From NCBI GenBank assembly GCA_013361595.1, contig JABFXT010000243.1, forward strand, positions 1 to 16,043: 16,043 bases of DNA, written 5' to 3'. Position 1 is the stretch's first letter, and every line of letters begins with the position of its first letter. The notes beneath the pieces were generated by a model. The model did not search any database, was not told the origin of the DNA, and was given only the letters and a program-made list of their open reading frames with translations. This stretch comes from Nocardia sp. (GTDB lineage: Bacteria; Actinomycetota; Actinomycetes; Mycobacteriales; Mycobacteriaceae). Position numbers and translations under genes: made by a program. Positions 6,083-13,432 of the stretch are shown one piece after another.

Positions 6083-7135
6083 ATGGCCGAATTTCTCTGG
6101 TACATCCCGAATCAGGTGACACCCGGGCATCGCGGTGATGCGGTGAGCGCCGACCACAACAGCCTGGAGACATTGACCGCCCAGGCAAAGGCGCTCGAAG
6201 ATCACGGCTGGCAAGGCGCGTTGATCGGAACCGGCTGGGGCCGGCCGGACACCTTCACCGTCGCGACCGCGCTGGCGGCCCGGACCACGACCTTCGAACC
6301 GCTGATCGCCATCCGGCCCGGCTACTGGCAGCCCGCCCACTTCGCCTCCGCCGCCGCGAGTCTCGACCATCTGACCGGCGGCCGGTTGCGGATCAATATC
6401 GTCTCCGGCAAGGACGATCTCGCGGCCTACGGTGCGGCCGAGGAGGACCAGGCCGACCGCTACGGCCGCACCCGGGAATTCATCCAGCTGGTCCGCCGGC
6501 TGTGGACCGAGGAAAATGTCACTTACCGGGGCGACCACTATCAGGTGACCGGATCCACCGTCACGCCGCGAATCGCGGTACGCGCGGACCGGCCACATCC
6601 GAAATTCTATTTCGGTGGCGCGTCGGCGGCCGCCGAGCGGGTGGCCGCGACCGAGGCCGATGTGCAGTTGTTCTGGGGCGAGCCACTGGCCGGCGTGCGC
6701 GAGCGCATCGACCGGTTACGCGCGTCGAGTAAGGATCTCGGCCGTACACTGCCACCGCTGGAATTCGGCCTGCGGATCACCACATTCGTCCGCGACACCA
6801 CCGAACAGGCGTGGGCCGAAGCCGAGGCGAAGGTCGCCGAGATGGCGAAGAAGCACGACCCCGGGGCCCCGCGCCGGGCAGCGGTCGGACAGCAGCGACT
6901 GCTCGACCTCGCCGCGCGTGGCGAGGTGCTCGACGACAACCTCTACACCACCCCGGGCACGGTCGGTGGCGGCGGCGCGGGCACCACCTGGCTGGTCGGT
7001 TCCGCCGAGGATGTCGCGAAATCACTACGCCGGTACCAGGATCTCGGGATCACCCATTTCGTCCTGTCCGATACCCCCTACCTGCCGGAGATCCGGCGGC
7101 AGGGGGAACAACTGCTGCCGCTGCTGCGCGACTGA
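6083..7135 (+). CDS. LLM-class FMNH2-dependent monooxygenase, SsuD-like but divergent
   Basis: A 350-residue luciferase-like monooxygenase. It aligns along its whole length with E. coli alkanesulfonate monooxygenase SsuD: FLWYIPNQVTPGHRG (4-18), LIAIRPGYWQPAHFA (74-88), LDHLTGGRLRINIVSG (94-109), FYFGGASAAAERVA (175-188), FWGEP (197-201), GQQR (269-272) and GGAGT (297-301). SsuD frees sulfite from alkanesulfonates using FMNH2 from a partner reductase. Arg231 matches SsuD Arg226, but His228, Arg297 and Tyr331 of SsuD appear as Thr233, Gly296 and Thr331, and the Cys54 region reads GTGWGRPD without cysteine. The substrate may therefore differ from classical sulfonates. An in-frame extension back to 5750 is rejected: AGGAG 8 nt before the ATG at 6083 and the family start fix it. 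No ssuABC transporter genes or ssuE are adjacent. The gene ends 5 bp from the convergent reductase gene. Confidence 0.85.
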   Translation: MAEFLWYIPNQVTPGHRGDAVSADHNSLETLTAQAKALEDHGWQGALIGTGWGRPDTFTVATALAARTTTFEPLIAIRPGYWQPAHFASAAASLDHLTGGRLRINIVSGKDDLAAYGAAEEDQADRYGRTREFIQLVRRLWTEENVTYRGDHYQVTGSTVTPRIAVRADRPHPKFYFGGASAAAERVAATEADVQLFWGEPLAGVRERIDRLRASSKDLGRTLPPLEFGLRITTFVRDTTEQAWAEAEAKVAEMAKKHDPGAPRRAAVGQQRLLDLAARGEVLDDNLYTTPGTVGGGGAGTTWLVGSAEDVAKSLRRYQDLGITHFVLSDTPYLPEIRRQGEQLLPLLRD

Positions 7136-7140
7136 CCGGA

Positions 7141-8172
7141 TCAGAGGTTCAGGCCGGTCCCGTGGATGCCGTGCTCGTCGATGAGGGCGAGTTCGTCATC
7201 GGTGAGATCCGGGAACTGCAGGGCGGCGATATTGTGATCGAGCTGGGCGGTACTGCTCGCGCCGATCAGCGCCGAGGTTACTTCGGGTCGCCGCAGCACC
7301 CACTGCAACGCGAGCTGGGCCAATGACTGACCGCGGGCCGCGGCGATCTTGTCCAGCTCGGCGGTGCGGCGGCGGTAGGTCTCGTCGATCACGTCCGGAG
7401 ACAGGAACGTACTGTTGGCGGCCCGGGCTTCCGCCGGGATATGGTCCAGGTACTTGTCGGTCAGCAGTCCCTGCGCGAGCGGCGAGTAGACGATGGCGCC
7501 GAAACCGTCCTGCCGCGCGAGATCCAGCAGCCCGTTCTGTTCGGGGCGCCGGTCGTAGACGGAATACCGGGTCTGGTGGATGAGCAGCGGTACGCCCGCG
7601 GCCCGCAGCAGTTCGGCGATCTCGTGAGTGCGCTCGGGCAGATAGTTGGAGATACCGACGTAGAGTGCCTTGCCCTGCTGTACCGCGGCCGCCAACGCGC
7701 TCACGGTCTCCTCCAGCGGCGTCCCGGGGTCGGGGCTGTGGTGATAGAAGATATCGACGTAATCGGTACCGAGATCGCGCAGGCTGTGCTCCAGCGAGTT
7801 CAGCAGCGATTTACGCGACCCTCCTCTGAGATAGGGGCTCGGACCGATCGGATTGCCGGCCTTGGTCGCCAGCACGATCTCGTCCCGGTAGGGCGCCAGA
7901 TCCGTGGCGAGGACCCGGCCGAAATTCTTCTGCGCGGCCCGATGCGGTGGTCCGTAACGGTCGGCGTTGTCGAAATGGGTGATTCCCAGGTCGAAGGCGT
8001 GCAGGATGATCTCGCGCTGCGTTTCGAACGGGTAGTCGGTACCGAACTTCTGCCACAACCCGAAGGAGAACGCGGGCAGATCGAGTCCGGAAGCGCCGCT
8101 CCGCCGGTACGGGACTTTCTCGTAGCGGTCCGCGGCGGCGGTGTAGGTCAGGTCGAAGGGGCCGTAGCTCAT
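7141..8172 (-). CDS. Aldo/keto reductase, YghZ-like (AKR14 type)
   Basis: A 343-residue (beta/alpha)8 NADPH-dependent reductase, nearly the length of E. coli YghZ. The tetrad is visible: FDNADRYG (67-74, Asp68 and Tyr73), TKAG (103-106, Lys104) and FYHHSPD (142-148, His145). The segments GGSRKSLLNSLEHSLRDLG, VQQGKALYVGISNY and YSPLAQGLLTDKYL are strongly YghZ-like, and LIGASS near the C-terminus is the cofactor phosphate site. YghZ reduces L-glyceraldehyde 3-phosphate and assorted aldehydes; the natural substrate here is unknown. The start is followed by the normal family N-terminus but has no good ribosome site. It is the last of a minus-strand series (VOC, CMD, nitroreductase, SDR, AKR), though an 87-bp gap leaves room for its own promoter. 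Confidence 0.88.
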   Translation of the reverse strand: MSYGPFDLTYTAAADRYEKVPYRRSGASGLDLPAFSFGLWQKFGTDYPFETQREIILHAFDLGITHFDNADRYGPPHRAAQKNFGRVLATDLAPYRDEIVLATKAGNPIGPSPYLRGGSRKSLLNSLEHSLRDLGTDYVDIFYHHSPDPGTPLEETVSALAAAVQQGKALYVGISNYLPERTHEIAELLRAAGVPLLIHQTRYSVYDRRPEQNGLLDLARQDGFGAIVYSPLAQGLLTDKYLDHIPAEARAANSTFLSPDVIDETYRRRTAELDKIAAARGQSLAQLALQWVLRRPEVTSALIGASSTAQLDHNIAALQFPDLTDDELALIDEHGIHGTGLNL

Positions 8173-8259
8173 CCGGACAGTCGACCATCTACACGCTCGC
8201 GCAGCGATGGGTCGGCTCAGTGTGATCGAAACCTTTCGTGTCTCCCCGCGGCGGCGAGG

Positions 8260-8997
8260 TCAGGCGAGCCCGCCGTTCACATAGAGCACCTGCCCGTCGA
8301 CCCACCGGGCGGGGCCCGCGAGGAAAGCCACGGTCTCCGCGATATCGGCCGGTTCGCCGAGTCGCTCCAGCGGTGACAGCCGGGCCAGCTGATCGATCAC
8401 GGCATCGTCCTTGCCGTTCAGGAACAGCGGGGTCGCGGTGGGGCCGGGGGCGACCACGTTGACCGTCACATCACGACCGCGCAGTTCCCGGGCGAGGATC
8501 AGCGTCATCGCCTCCACCGCTCCTTTGGTGGCCGCGTACGCGGCATAACCGGGCTGCTGGAGCCGGATCACCGAGGACGAGAAATTGATCAGCGCACCGC
8601 CGGGATTCAGGGCACGCGCCGCCAACCGGGAAACGACGAAAGTGCCGCGCACATTGGTGCGCTGCATCCGGTCGAAGGCGTCGAGATCGAATTCGGCCAC
8701 CGGACCGAGCATCATGATGCCCGCGGTGTTCACCACCACGTCGATCCCGCCGAAGCGGTCGCCGATCTCGGCGAACAGCTGTTCCATCCGGTCGGAATCG
8801 GCGACGTCGCCGCCCATCGCCACCGCGGTCCCGCCGCGGCCGGTGACGGCGGATACGACCTCTTCTGCTCGTGCGGCATTACCGGCGTAGTGCACGACCA
8901 CGGTCGTTCCGTCGGCGGCGAGGCGTTCGGCCACCGCCCGTCCGATACCACCGGAACCTCCGGTGACCAGGGCGATGCGATCGGACGACGTGGGCAC
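8260..8997 (-). CDS. SDR family oxidoreductase (classical, FabG-like)
   Basis: A 245-residue classical short-chain dehydrogenase/reductase. The Rossmann glycine motif is TGGSGGIG (12-19), followed by GGDVAD, NTAG (90-93) and Asn115. The catalytic residues are Ser141 (in NFSSS), Tyr154 and Lys158 (in YAAYAATK), then the usual PGPTATP loop and the C-terminal VDGQVLYVNGG. It would interconvert an alcohol and a ketone with NAD(P). The HYAGNAARAEE segment after strand 2 lacks an acidic residue at the strand end, which hints at NADP(H). GTG codons lie at 9003 and 8997; AGGAG abuts the first and is 6 nt from the second, so 8997 is chosen. The 169-bp gap to the upstream nitroreductase gene includes two inverted repeats. 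Confidence 0.9.
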   Translation of the reverse strand: MPTSSDRIALVTGGSGGIGRAVAERLAADGTTVVVHYAGNAARAEEVVSAVTGRGGTAVAMGGDVADSDRMEQLFAEIGDRFGGIDVVVNTAGIMMLGPVAEFDLDAFDRMQRTNVRGTFVVSRLAARALNPGGALINFSSSVIRLQQPGYAAYAATKGAVEAMTLILARELRGRDVTVNVVAPGPTATPLFLNGKDDAVIDQLARLSPLERLGEPADIAETVAFLAGPARWVDGQVLYVNGGLA

Positions 8998-9021
8998 GGA
9001 CACCTCCTGCGAGTTCGCCGG

Positions 9022-9087
9022 CGTGCGGCCCGGCCGGCGGACCGCACGAGTTCAGCGTCGATCCTCGCACCGGTGGTCGTGATCGAC
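9022..9087 (-). promoter_or_regulatory. Two inverted repeats in the gap upstream of the SDR gene
   Basis: CGTGCGG (9022-9028) pairs with CCGCACG (9042-9048), and GTCGATC (9057-9063) with GATCGAC (9081-9087), the second pair enclosing CACCGGTG (9068-9075). They lie in the 169-bp gap between the nitroreductase stop and the SDR ribosome site. They could be a terminator or processing hairpin and an operator. No clear -35/-10 pair is visible. Confidence 0.25.
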
Positions 9088-9172
9088 CGGCGACACGCGG
9101 GCCGGCAGCCGGGCGACCTCTCGCCACGCCGCGGCACCCACGGCAGCACACGAACCGCCGCCGCACCGGGTA

Positions 9173-9997
9173 TCAGCGCAACGGGAAGCCCTGGGCCGCC
9201 AGCGATGCACGGAGCCGGTCCCGGCCCTTCAGCGATTCCGCCGAGGCCAGCCGGGCCAGGACCCGGTCGGTCCACGAATGGTCCAGGCCCTGTTCGGCAT
9301 AGAACTGTGCGATGCGCTGCTCGTAGTCGTCGATTCGGCCGGGCTGCGCGGACCGGTAGGTCTCCTCGTGCAGTACCGCGGCCTGCGGCAGGCGTGGTTT
9401 GACCCGGGCGTCCTCTGCCGGATCGGGCCGGCCCACCACGAGACCGACCACCGCGAACACGCCGGAAGGTAACGCCAGCTCGGCCGCCACCTGTTCCGGG
9501 TTGTTCCGGATCGCGCCGATGTAGACAGTGCCCAGACCCAGCGATTCCGCCGCGACCACAGCGTTCTGCGCGGCCAGTGCCGCGTCCAGGAAGGCGACGT
9601 AGCTGGACTCCAGATAGTCGGCCCCGTCCAGTGGCGCGCCCCGTTCGGCGGCCAGACCACGCAACCGGGCCAGATCCGCGGTCCATATCAGCAGCAGCGG
9701 CGCCTGCCGGATCTGTTCCTGGTCCCCGGCCAGTGCCGCCAGCCGTGCCTTGCGTTCCGGGTCGCGGACCGCGACCACACTCCACACCTGGAGATTGGAG
9801 GAAGTCGGAGCGGACTGGGCGGCCGAGATCAACAGCTCGAGTACGCCGTCGGGCAGCGGATCGGGCAGATAACGGCGGACGGATCGGTGCTCGTGCAGAA
9901 CCTGGAGCACCGGATTCCATTCGGCCGGGGCCGTCGGTGCGGGATCACGGTAGCGCTGGGCCACCACCTGGTCCGGGGACGGAGCGAGCTGGGTCAT
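9173..9997 (-). CDS. Nitroreductase family FMN oxidoreductase (NfsA-like)
   Basis: A 274-residue flavoprotein of the NfsA/FRP-like branch. HEHRSVRRYLPDPLP (35-49) and AAQSAPTSSNLQVWS (59-73) form the FMN site, and GLGTVYIGAIRNNPEQVAAEL is the second conserved flavin-contact region. VVGLVVGRPDP, then KPRLPQAAVLHEETY, completes the family pattern. Members reduce nitroaromatics, quinones, enones or free flavin with NADPH. In this setting it could reduce a catabolic intermediate or supply reduced flavin, for example to the SsuD-like enzyme about 2 kb away, but nothing in the sequence shows that. The ATG at 9997 fits the family start; a GTG at 10045 would add 16 residues, and neither has a strong ribosome site. 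The gap to the CMD-like gene is 89 bp. Confidence 0.87.
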   Translation of the reverse strand: MTQLAPSPDQVVAQRYRDPAPTAPAEWNPVLQVLHEHRSVRRYLPDPLPDGVLELLISAAQSAPTSSNLQVWSVVAVRDPERKARLAALAGDQEQIRQAPLLLIWTADLARLRGLAAERGAPLDGADYLESSYVAFLDAALAAQNAVVAAESLGLGTVYIGAIRNNPEQVAAELALPSGVFAVVGLVVGRPDPAEDARVKPRLPQAAVLHEETYRSAQPGRIDDYEQRIAQFYAEQGLDHSWTDRVLARLASAESLKGRDRLRASLAAQGFPLR

Positions 9998-10086
9998 GGT
10001 GTCATCGTCGCCGCACCGGCGGCCGCGGTCAGCGGTTGGCCGCACCTCGAGCCGAAACCCGCGGTCCGCCGCATCGGGTCCGGCGC

Positions 10087-10725
10087 TCAGGCCCCGGACA
10101 GATCCTCGGACAGGTCCCGCGCCTCGACGCCCTCGGGCAACCGGACTTCCTCGATCGGTTCCGGCCGGTCGTCGTATTCCAGACGCAGCGCCCGGCAGAT
10201 CGTCGCGTGCATGTCGTACAGGGTGGTGATGTAGGTGAGTTCCAGGATCTCCTGATCGCTCAGCGCCGCCCGCAACGCCGCGAACACCTCGTCGGGCACC
10301 CGGCCGCCGTCGTGGACGAGCGCGTCGGTATAGGCCAGAACCGCCCGTTCGAGCGGTGTGAAAGCATCGCTGATCTGCCAGTGCGGGATCGCCGCGATCT
10401 TTTCCTCGGGTACCCCGAGCGAGCGCATCTGCTTACAGTGCTGGGAGAAGACGAACTGGCTGCCGCGGGCGAATCCGGCCCGGCACTGCCCGAGTTCGCG
10501 CAGGGTGGGATCGAGGGTCGCGTTGCGGTACACCGCGAAACCCCGGACCGCGTGCCGGAAGACATCGGGTGACTGGGCGAATACAGTCCACCAGTCGCCG
10601 GGGGTGGCGTGGACGGTGCCGTGGTCGACGGCCGGATCCCGGTCGGGTCCGAACAGCCGGTCGTAGTAGAACAGGATCCGTTCGTCGGTGACCTCGGCGC
10701 GCGGAATTTCCCGCAATCTGGGCAA
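10087..10725 (-). CDS. Carboxymuconolactone decarboxylase (AhpD-like) family protein, TTG start
   Basis: A 212-residue all-helical protein of the CMD/AhpD superfamily. The fingerprint is TLRELGQCRAGFARGSQFVFSQHC: Glu77, then Ser94, His96 and Cys97 after the turn, and an HWQIS to LAYTDALV helix pair later. Long CMD-family proteins of this sort, with GDWWTVFAQSPDVFRHAVRG near residue 43, are common in mycobacteria and relatives but mostly unassigned. Having a single Cys rather than CxxC in the active-site helix argues against an AhpD peroxidase-like redox role. The start is TTG at 10725, with AAGGAG 6 nt upstream; no in-frame ATG or GTG fits as well. It lies 26 bp downstream of the VOC gene and is surely co-transcribed with it, and the two products may act in sequence. 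Confidence 0.85.
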   Translation of the reverse strand: MPRLREIPRAEVTDERILFYYDRLFGPDRDPAVDHGTVHATPGDWWTVFAQSPDVFRHAVRGFAVYRNATLDPTLRELGQCRAGFARGSQFVFSQHCKQMRSLGVPEEKIAAIPHWQISDAFTPLERAVLAYTDALVHDGGRVPDEVFAALRAALSDQEILELTYITTLYDMHATICRALRLEYDDRPEPIEEVRLPEGVEARDLSEDLSGA

Positions 10726-10751
10726 GGTGGGCTCCTTTTCGGCTGTTCGGC

Positions 10752-11318
10752 TCAGTACGCCGCGGGGACGCGGCGGTCGGCGGCGGTCTTCGGTTCGTGC
10801 GAGATATCCGCTTCGGTGAAGGTGCGCGTCCAGCAGGCGAATTCGAGCAGGACCCCGTCCGGGTCCTGGAAGTAGAACGAACGCACGAAGGTCCCGGGAT
10901 GTACCTCCCGCGATACCCCGGCGCGGCTGTCGTCGTGATTGAGCACGCGACTGACCTCGATACCTTCGGCGCGCAACCGCTCGTAGTATTCGTCGAATTT
11001 CTCCGGCGGGACGGCGAAGGCGACGTGGTTCATCGAGCCCACCGCGCTGACGAGTTCCCCCGCGTCGGGCAGCCCCTTGGGTGCCGCCACACCCGGCGCC
11101 GCGTCGGGCGCGTCGGCCAGCCAGAAGAAGGCGAGCGTATTGCCGTTGCCGCAGTCGAAGAAGAAATGCTGGCCCAGATCCCCGGGTAGTTCGATGGTCT
11201 TGATCAACGGCATACCGAGTACGCCGGTGTAGAAGTCGACGGTCCGGCGCATATCGGAGCACACCAGCGCCAGATGATTGATCCCACGTAGCTCGTACCT
11301 CGGGTCGGTGTCGTTCAT
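10752..11318 (-). CDS. VOC family metalloenzyme (glyoxalase/extradiol-dioxygenase fold)
   Basis: A 188-residue protein with two beta-alpha-beta-beta-beta modules. RGINHLALVCSDMRRTVDFY (11-30) opens the first module with His15. GSMNHVAFAVPPEKFDEYYE (94-113) opens the second with His98, and FYFQDPDGVLLEFA (148-161) ends it with Glu159. These are the usual metal ligands of the vicinal-oxygen-chelate superfamily, which includes glyoxalase I, extradiol dioxygenases and epimerases. The protein is too short for a two-domain extradiol dioxygenase, so a lyase, isomerase or type-I single-pair dioxygenase role is open. GGAAGG 6 nt upstream fixes the ATG at 11318 over an alternative 8 codons earlier. It is the first gene of the minus-strand series and is divergent from the TetR gene, hence probably a target of that repressor. 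Confidence 0.87.
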   Translation of the reverse strand: MNDTDPRYELRGINHLALVCSDMRRTVDFYTGVLGMPLIKTIELPGDLGQHFFFDCGNGNTLAFFWLADAPDAAPGVAAPKGLPDAGELVSAVGSMNHVAFAVPPEKFDEYYERLRAEGIEVSRVLNHDDSRAGVSREVHPGTFVRSFYFQDPDGVLLEFACWTRTFTEADISHEPKTAADRRVPAAY

Positions 11319-11335
11319 CGCGATCCTTCCTATGG

Positions 11336-11348
11336 GCGACAATGTCGC
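11336..11348. promoter_or_regulatory. 13-bp palindrome in the VOC gene leader
   Basis: GCGACA-A-TGTCGC is a perfect dyad 17 bp before the VOC start codon, just upstream of its ribosome site. It could be an operator for the divergent TetR protein or another regulator. It does not share the full arm sequence of the repeat at 11385-11404, apart from GACA/TGTC. Confidence 0.35.
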
Positions 11349-11384
11349 GTAGGCGGCAGCTCAGGCGGCCGCAGGAGGAGCGGA

Positions 11385-11422
11385 ACATGACTTGACAGTC
11401 ATGTCAGCTTCGGGAATAGTCT
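11385..11422 (+). promoter_or_regulatory. TetR promoter with operator spanning the -35 box
   Basis: The perfect inverted repeat ACATGAC (11385-11391) and GTCATGT (11398-11404) encloses TTGACA (11392-11397), a consensus -35 box. A -10-like TAGTCT (11417-11422) follows after a 19-bp spacer, and initiation 6 bp later falls on the GTG at 11428. A repressor on this dyad would block the -35 directly, giving autorepression. The site also lies 67 bp from the VOC start codon on the other strand, so it could repress both directions. Confidence 0.7.
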
Positions 11423-11427
11423 GTCCC

Positions 11428-12060
11428 GTGGCGAAGTCATCTGTCAACAGCTCCCCCGCTTCGGTCGACACACTGACCCCCCGGGGACGCAAGACGCGTG
11501 ACGCACTACTGGACGCGGCACGCACCGTCTTCGAGACGGTCGGTTTCCTGGACGCGCGGGTGGAGCAGATCGCCCAGGAAGCCGGGGTCTCCTACGGCAC
11601 CTTCTATCGATACTTCGAATCGAAGGACGATGTCTTCGGAGAACTCAGCAATCGTCTCTTCGAGGATATGCACCGGCGCGAACCCGCCGCGGCCGGCCTG
11701 CCCCCCGCCGAACGACTGATCGCCTCGAACAGGTCGTATTACCAGGCCTACCGGCGCAACGCGCCCATGATGGCGATCATCGAACAGGTCGCGACCTTCA
11801 ACGACGAATTCCGCCTGCTCCGGCACGAGCACCGCCACCAGCTCATCGATCGCACGGCACGCGCGATAGCCCGCTGGCAGTCCGAGGGTCTCGTCCCCGC
11901 CGGACTCGACCCCGAACTGGCCGCCCGCGCCATGTCCGCGATGGTGGATCACACCCTCTACCTGTGGCTGATCCAGGGTGAGGACGCCGACGAGGAGGCG
12001 TTGCTCGAAACTCTCGATCGAATGTGCGTGGGCGCACTGCATCTCGATCGAACGCCCTGA
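11428..12060 (+). CDS. TetR family transcriptional regulator, leaderless GTG start
   Basis: A 210-residue protein with a TetR DNA-binding domain after a flexible 20-residue tail: TRDALLDAARTVFETVGF (23-40), then the helix-turn-helix VEQIAQEAGVSYGTFYRYFESKDDVF (45-70). The all-alpha C-terminal domain (about 80-205) includes the helices around APMMAIIEQVATFNDEFRLL and AARAMSAMVDHTLYLWL, as in acyl-CoA- or steroid-pathway regulators. The GTG at 11428 is chosen because it coincides with the predicted transcription start; upstream TTG codons fall in the -35 box and operator. It is divergent from the VOC gene and followed after 112 bp by the CoA-transferase operon on the same strand. It is likely the local regulator of both arms, with an acyl-CoA or a pathway intermediate as probable ligand. 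Confidence 0.9.
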   Translation: MAKSSVNSSPASVDTLTPRGRKTRDALLDAARTVFETVGFLDARVEQIAQEAGVSYGTFYRYFESKDDVFGELSNRLFEDMHRREPAAAGLPPAERLIASNRSYYQAYRRNAPMMAIIEQVATFNDEFRLLRHEHRHQLIDRTARAIARWQSEGLVPAGLDPELAARAMSAMVDHTLYLWLIQGEDADEEALLETLDRMCVGALHLDRTP

Positions 12061-12118
12061 CCGACGCCACCGCGTCGTACCGCACGAATCCGGCTTCTCC
12101 CGCGGGACCTCCCGACGG

Positions 12119-12142
12119 TCCGACACCTCGTTCGTTCCGACA
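12119..12142. repeat. Direct repeat TCCGACA upstream of the CoA-transferase gene
   Basis: Two copies of TCCGACA (12119-12125 and 12136-12142) stand 17 bp apart, about 30-55 bp before the CoA-transferase start, in the 112-bp gap after the TetR gene. They may be a regulator site or chance. I see no clear promoter or terminator in this gap, so read-through from the TetR promoter is possible. Confidence 0.2.
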
Positions 12143-12172
12143 GCCACCCCCTGCCGTTCCGAGGAGGCAAGT

Positions 12173-13432
12173 ATGACAACGGATCCGCCGGCCGGCGCGG
12201 ACACGCCGTTACGCGGCCCGCTCGAGGGCTATCGCGTACTGGAACTCGGCACCCTGATCGCGGGCCCCTATTGTGGCCGCCTGCTCGGCGATCTGGGCGC
12301 CGACGTCATCAAGATCGAAGCACCGGACCGCCCCGATCCGCTGCGCGAATGGGGCCAGGCCGAAGGCGGGCACCAGTATTTCTGGACGGTCCATGCCCGC
12401 AACAAACGCTGTATCGGGGTCGACCTGCGGACCGACGCCGGCCGTGCGGTGTTCCTCGACCTGGTCCGCACCGCCGATGTGGTGGTGGAGAGTTTCCGGC
12501 CCGGCACCCTGGAGCGCTGGGGCCTCGGCTACGACGTCCTGGCGGCGATCACACCCGGTCTCGTCCTCGCCCGGGTCTCCGGCTACGGCCAGACCGGCCC
12601 GTACGCCGCCCGGCCCGGTTACGCATCGGTCGCCGAGGGCATCAGCGGTCTCCGGTATCTCAACGGCTTCCCCGGTCAGGCTCCGCCCCGCATCGCCCTG
12701 TCACTCGGCGACAGCCTCGCCGGTATGTTCGCCTTCCAGGGCGTACTCGCCGCGCTACTGGTCCGTGAACGCACCGGACGTGGACAGATCGTCGACGCGG
12801 CCCTCACCGAGGCGTCGTTGGCGATACAGGAGTCCACGGTGCCCGACTACCAGAAGACCGGTCACATCAGGCAGCCGTCGGGCACCCGGCTGGACCGGAT
12901 CGCACCGTCGAACCTGTACCGGGCGAAGGATGGTCTCTGGGTCATCATCGCGGCCAATCAGGACACCGTGTTCGCACGGCTGGCGGCGGCCATGGGCCGG
13001 CCCGGACTGGCGACCGACCCCCGCTACATCGACCACCCCGCCCGCGGCCGCAACCAGGACGAACTCGACGAGATCATCGCGGCCTGGGCGGTCGAATACC
13101 CCGCCGCCGAACTGATCGACCTGCTCGCCGGCGCCGGTGTCGTCGCGGGTCCGGTCAATACGGTCGCCGAGGTGATGGCCGACCCGCAGTTCCGCGCCCG
13201 GGATCTGTTCGTGGATCACCACGACCCCGCGGCCGGGCCGGGCGACCCCGGATACGATCCGGTGCCGGTCAAGGGTGTCGGGATCGTGCCCAGACTCAGC
13301 GAGACGCCGGGCGGCGTCCGGTGGGGCGGGCCCAGCAAGCCCGGCACCCATACCGACGAGGTGCTGGGCGAGGTGCTCGGATACGACCCCGACCGGCTGC
13401 GCGAACTCCGCGCCCAGGGGACGGTCGGATGA
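12173..13432 (+). CDS. CaiB/BaiF (class III) CoA-transferase
   Basis: A 419-residue class III CoA-transferase. YRVLELGTLIAGPYCGRLLGDLGADVIKIE (20-49) is the N-terminal signature. NKRCIGVDL, VVVESFRPGTLERWGLGY and SGYGQTGPYAARPGY follow. SLGDSLAGMFAFQGVLAAL (177-195) contains Asp180 at the position of the catalytic aspartate that carries the acyl-anhydride. These enzymes move CoA between carboxylic acids and activate substrates such as carnitine, bile acids or mesaconate without ATP. GAGGAGG 5 nt before the ATG at 12173 fixes the start; an in-frame upstream extension would overlap the TetR gene. The stop overlaps the next start (ATGA). It is probably the entry step of the operon. Confidence 0.93.
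   Translation: MTTDPPAGADTPLRGPLEGYRVLELGTLIAGPYCGRLLGDLGADVIKIEAPDRPDPLREWGQAEGGHQYFWTVHARNKRCIGVDLRTDAGRAVFLDLVRTADVVVESFRPGTLERWGLGYDVLAAITPGLVLARVSGYGQTGPYAARPGYASVAEGISGLRYLNGFPGQAPPRIALSLGDSLAGMFAFQGVLAALLVRERTGRGQIVDAALTEASLAIQESTVPDYQKTGHIRQPSGTRLDRIAPSNLYRAKDGLWVIIAANQDTVFARLAAAMGRPGLATDPRYIDHPARGRNQDELDEIIAAWAVEYPAAELIDLLAGAGVVAGPVNTVAEVMADPQFRARDLFVDHHDPAAGPGDPGYDPVPVKGVGIVPRLSETPGGVRWGGPSKPGTHTDEVLGEVLGYDPDRLRELRAQGTVG

Noticed and set aside
10020..10046. An inverted repeat GCGGCC/GGCCGC in the gap before the nitroreductase gene, considered as a terminator
   Set aside because: Short arms in very GC-rich DNA with a long loop; it also overlaps the possible alternative GTG start, so the support is too weak.
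10087..11388. A 433-codon minus-strand open frame across two genes
   Set aside because: Only the part after the TTG at 10725 resembles a protein family; the upstream part is an out-of-frame reading of the VOC gene.
11978..12172. An upstream extension of the CoA-transferase reading frame
   Set aside because: It lies inside the TetR gene in another frame; GAGGAGG and the family N-terminus point to 12173.
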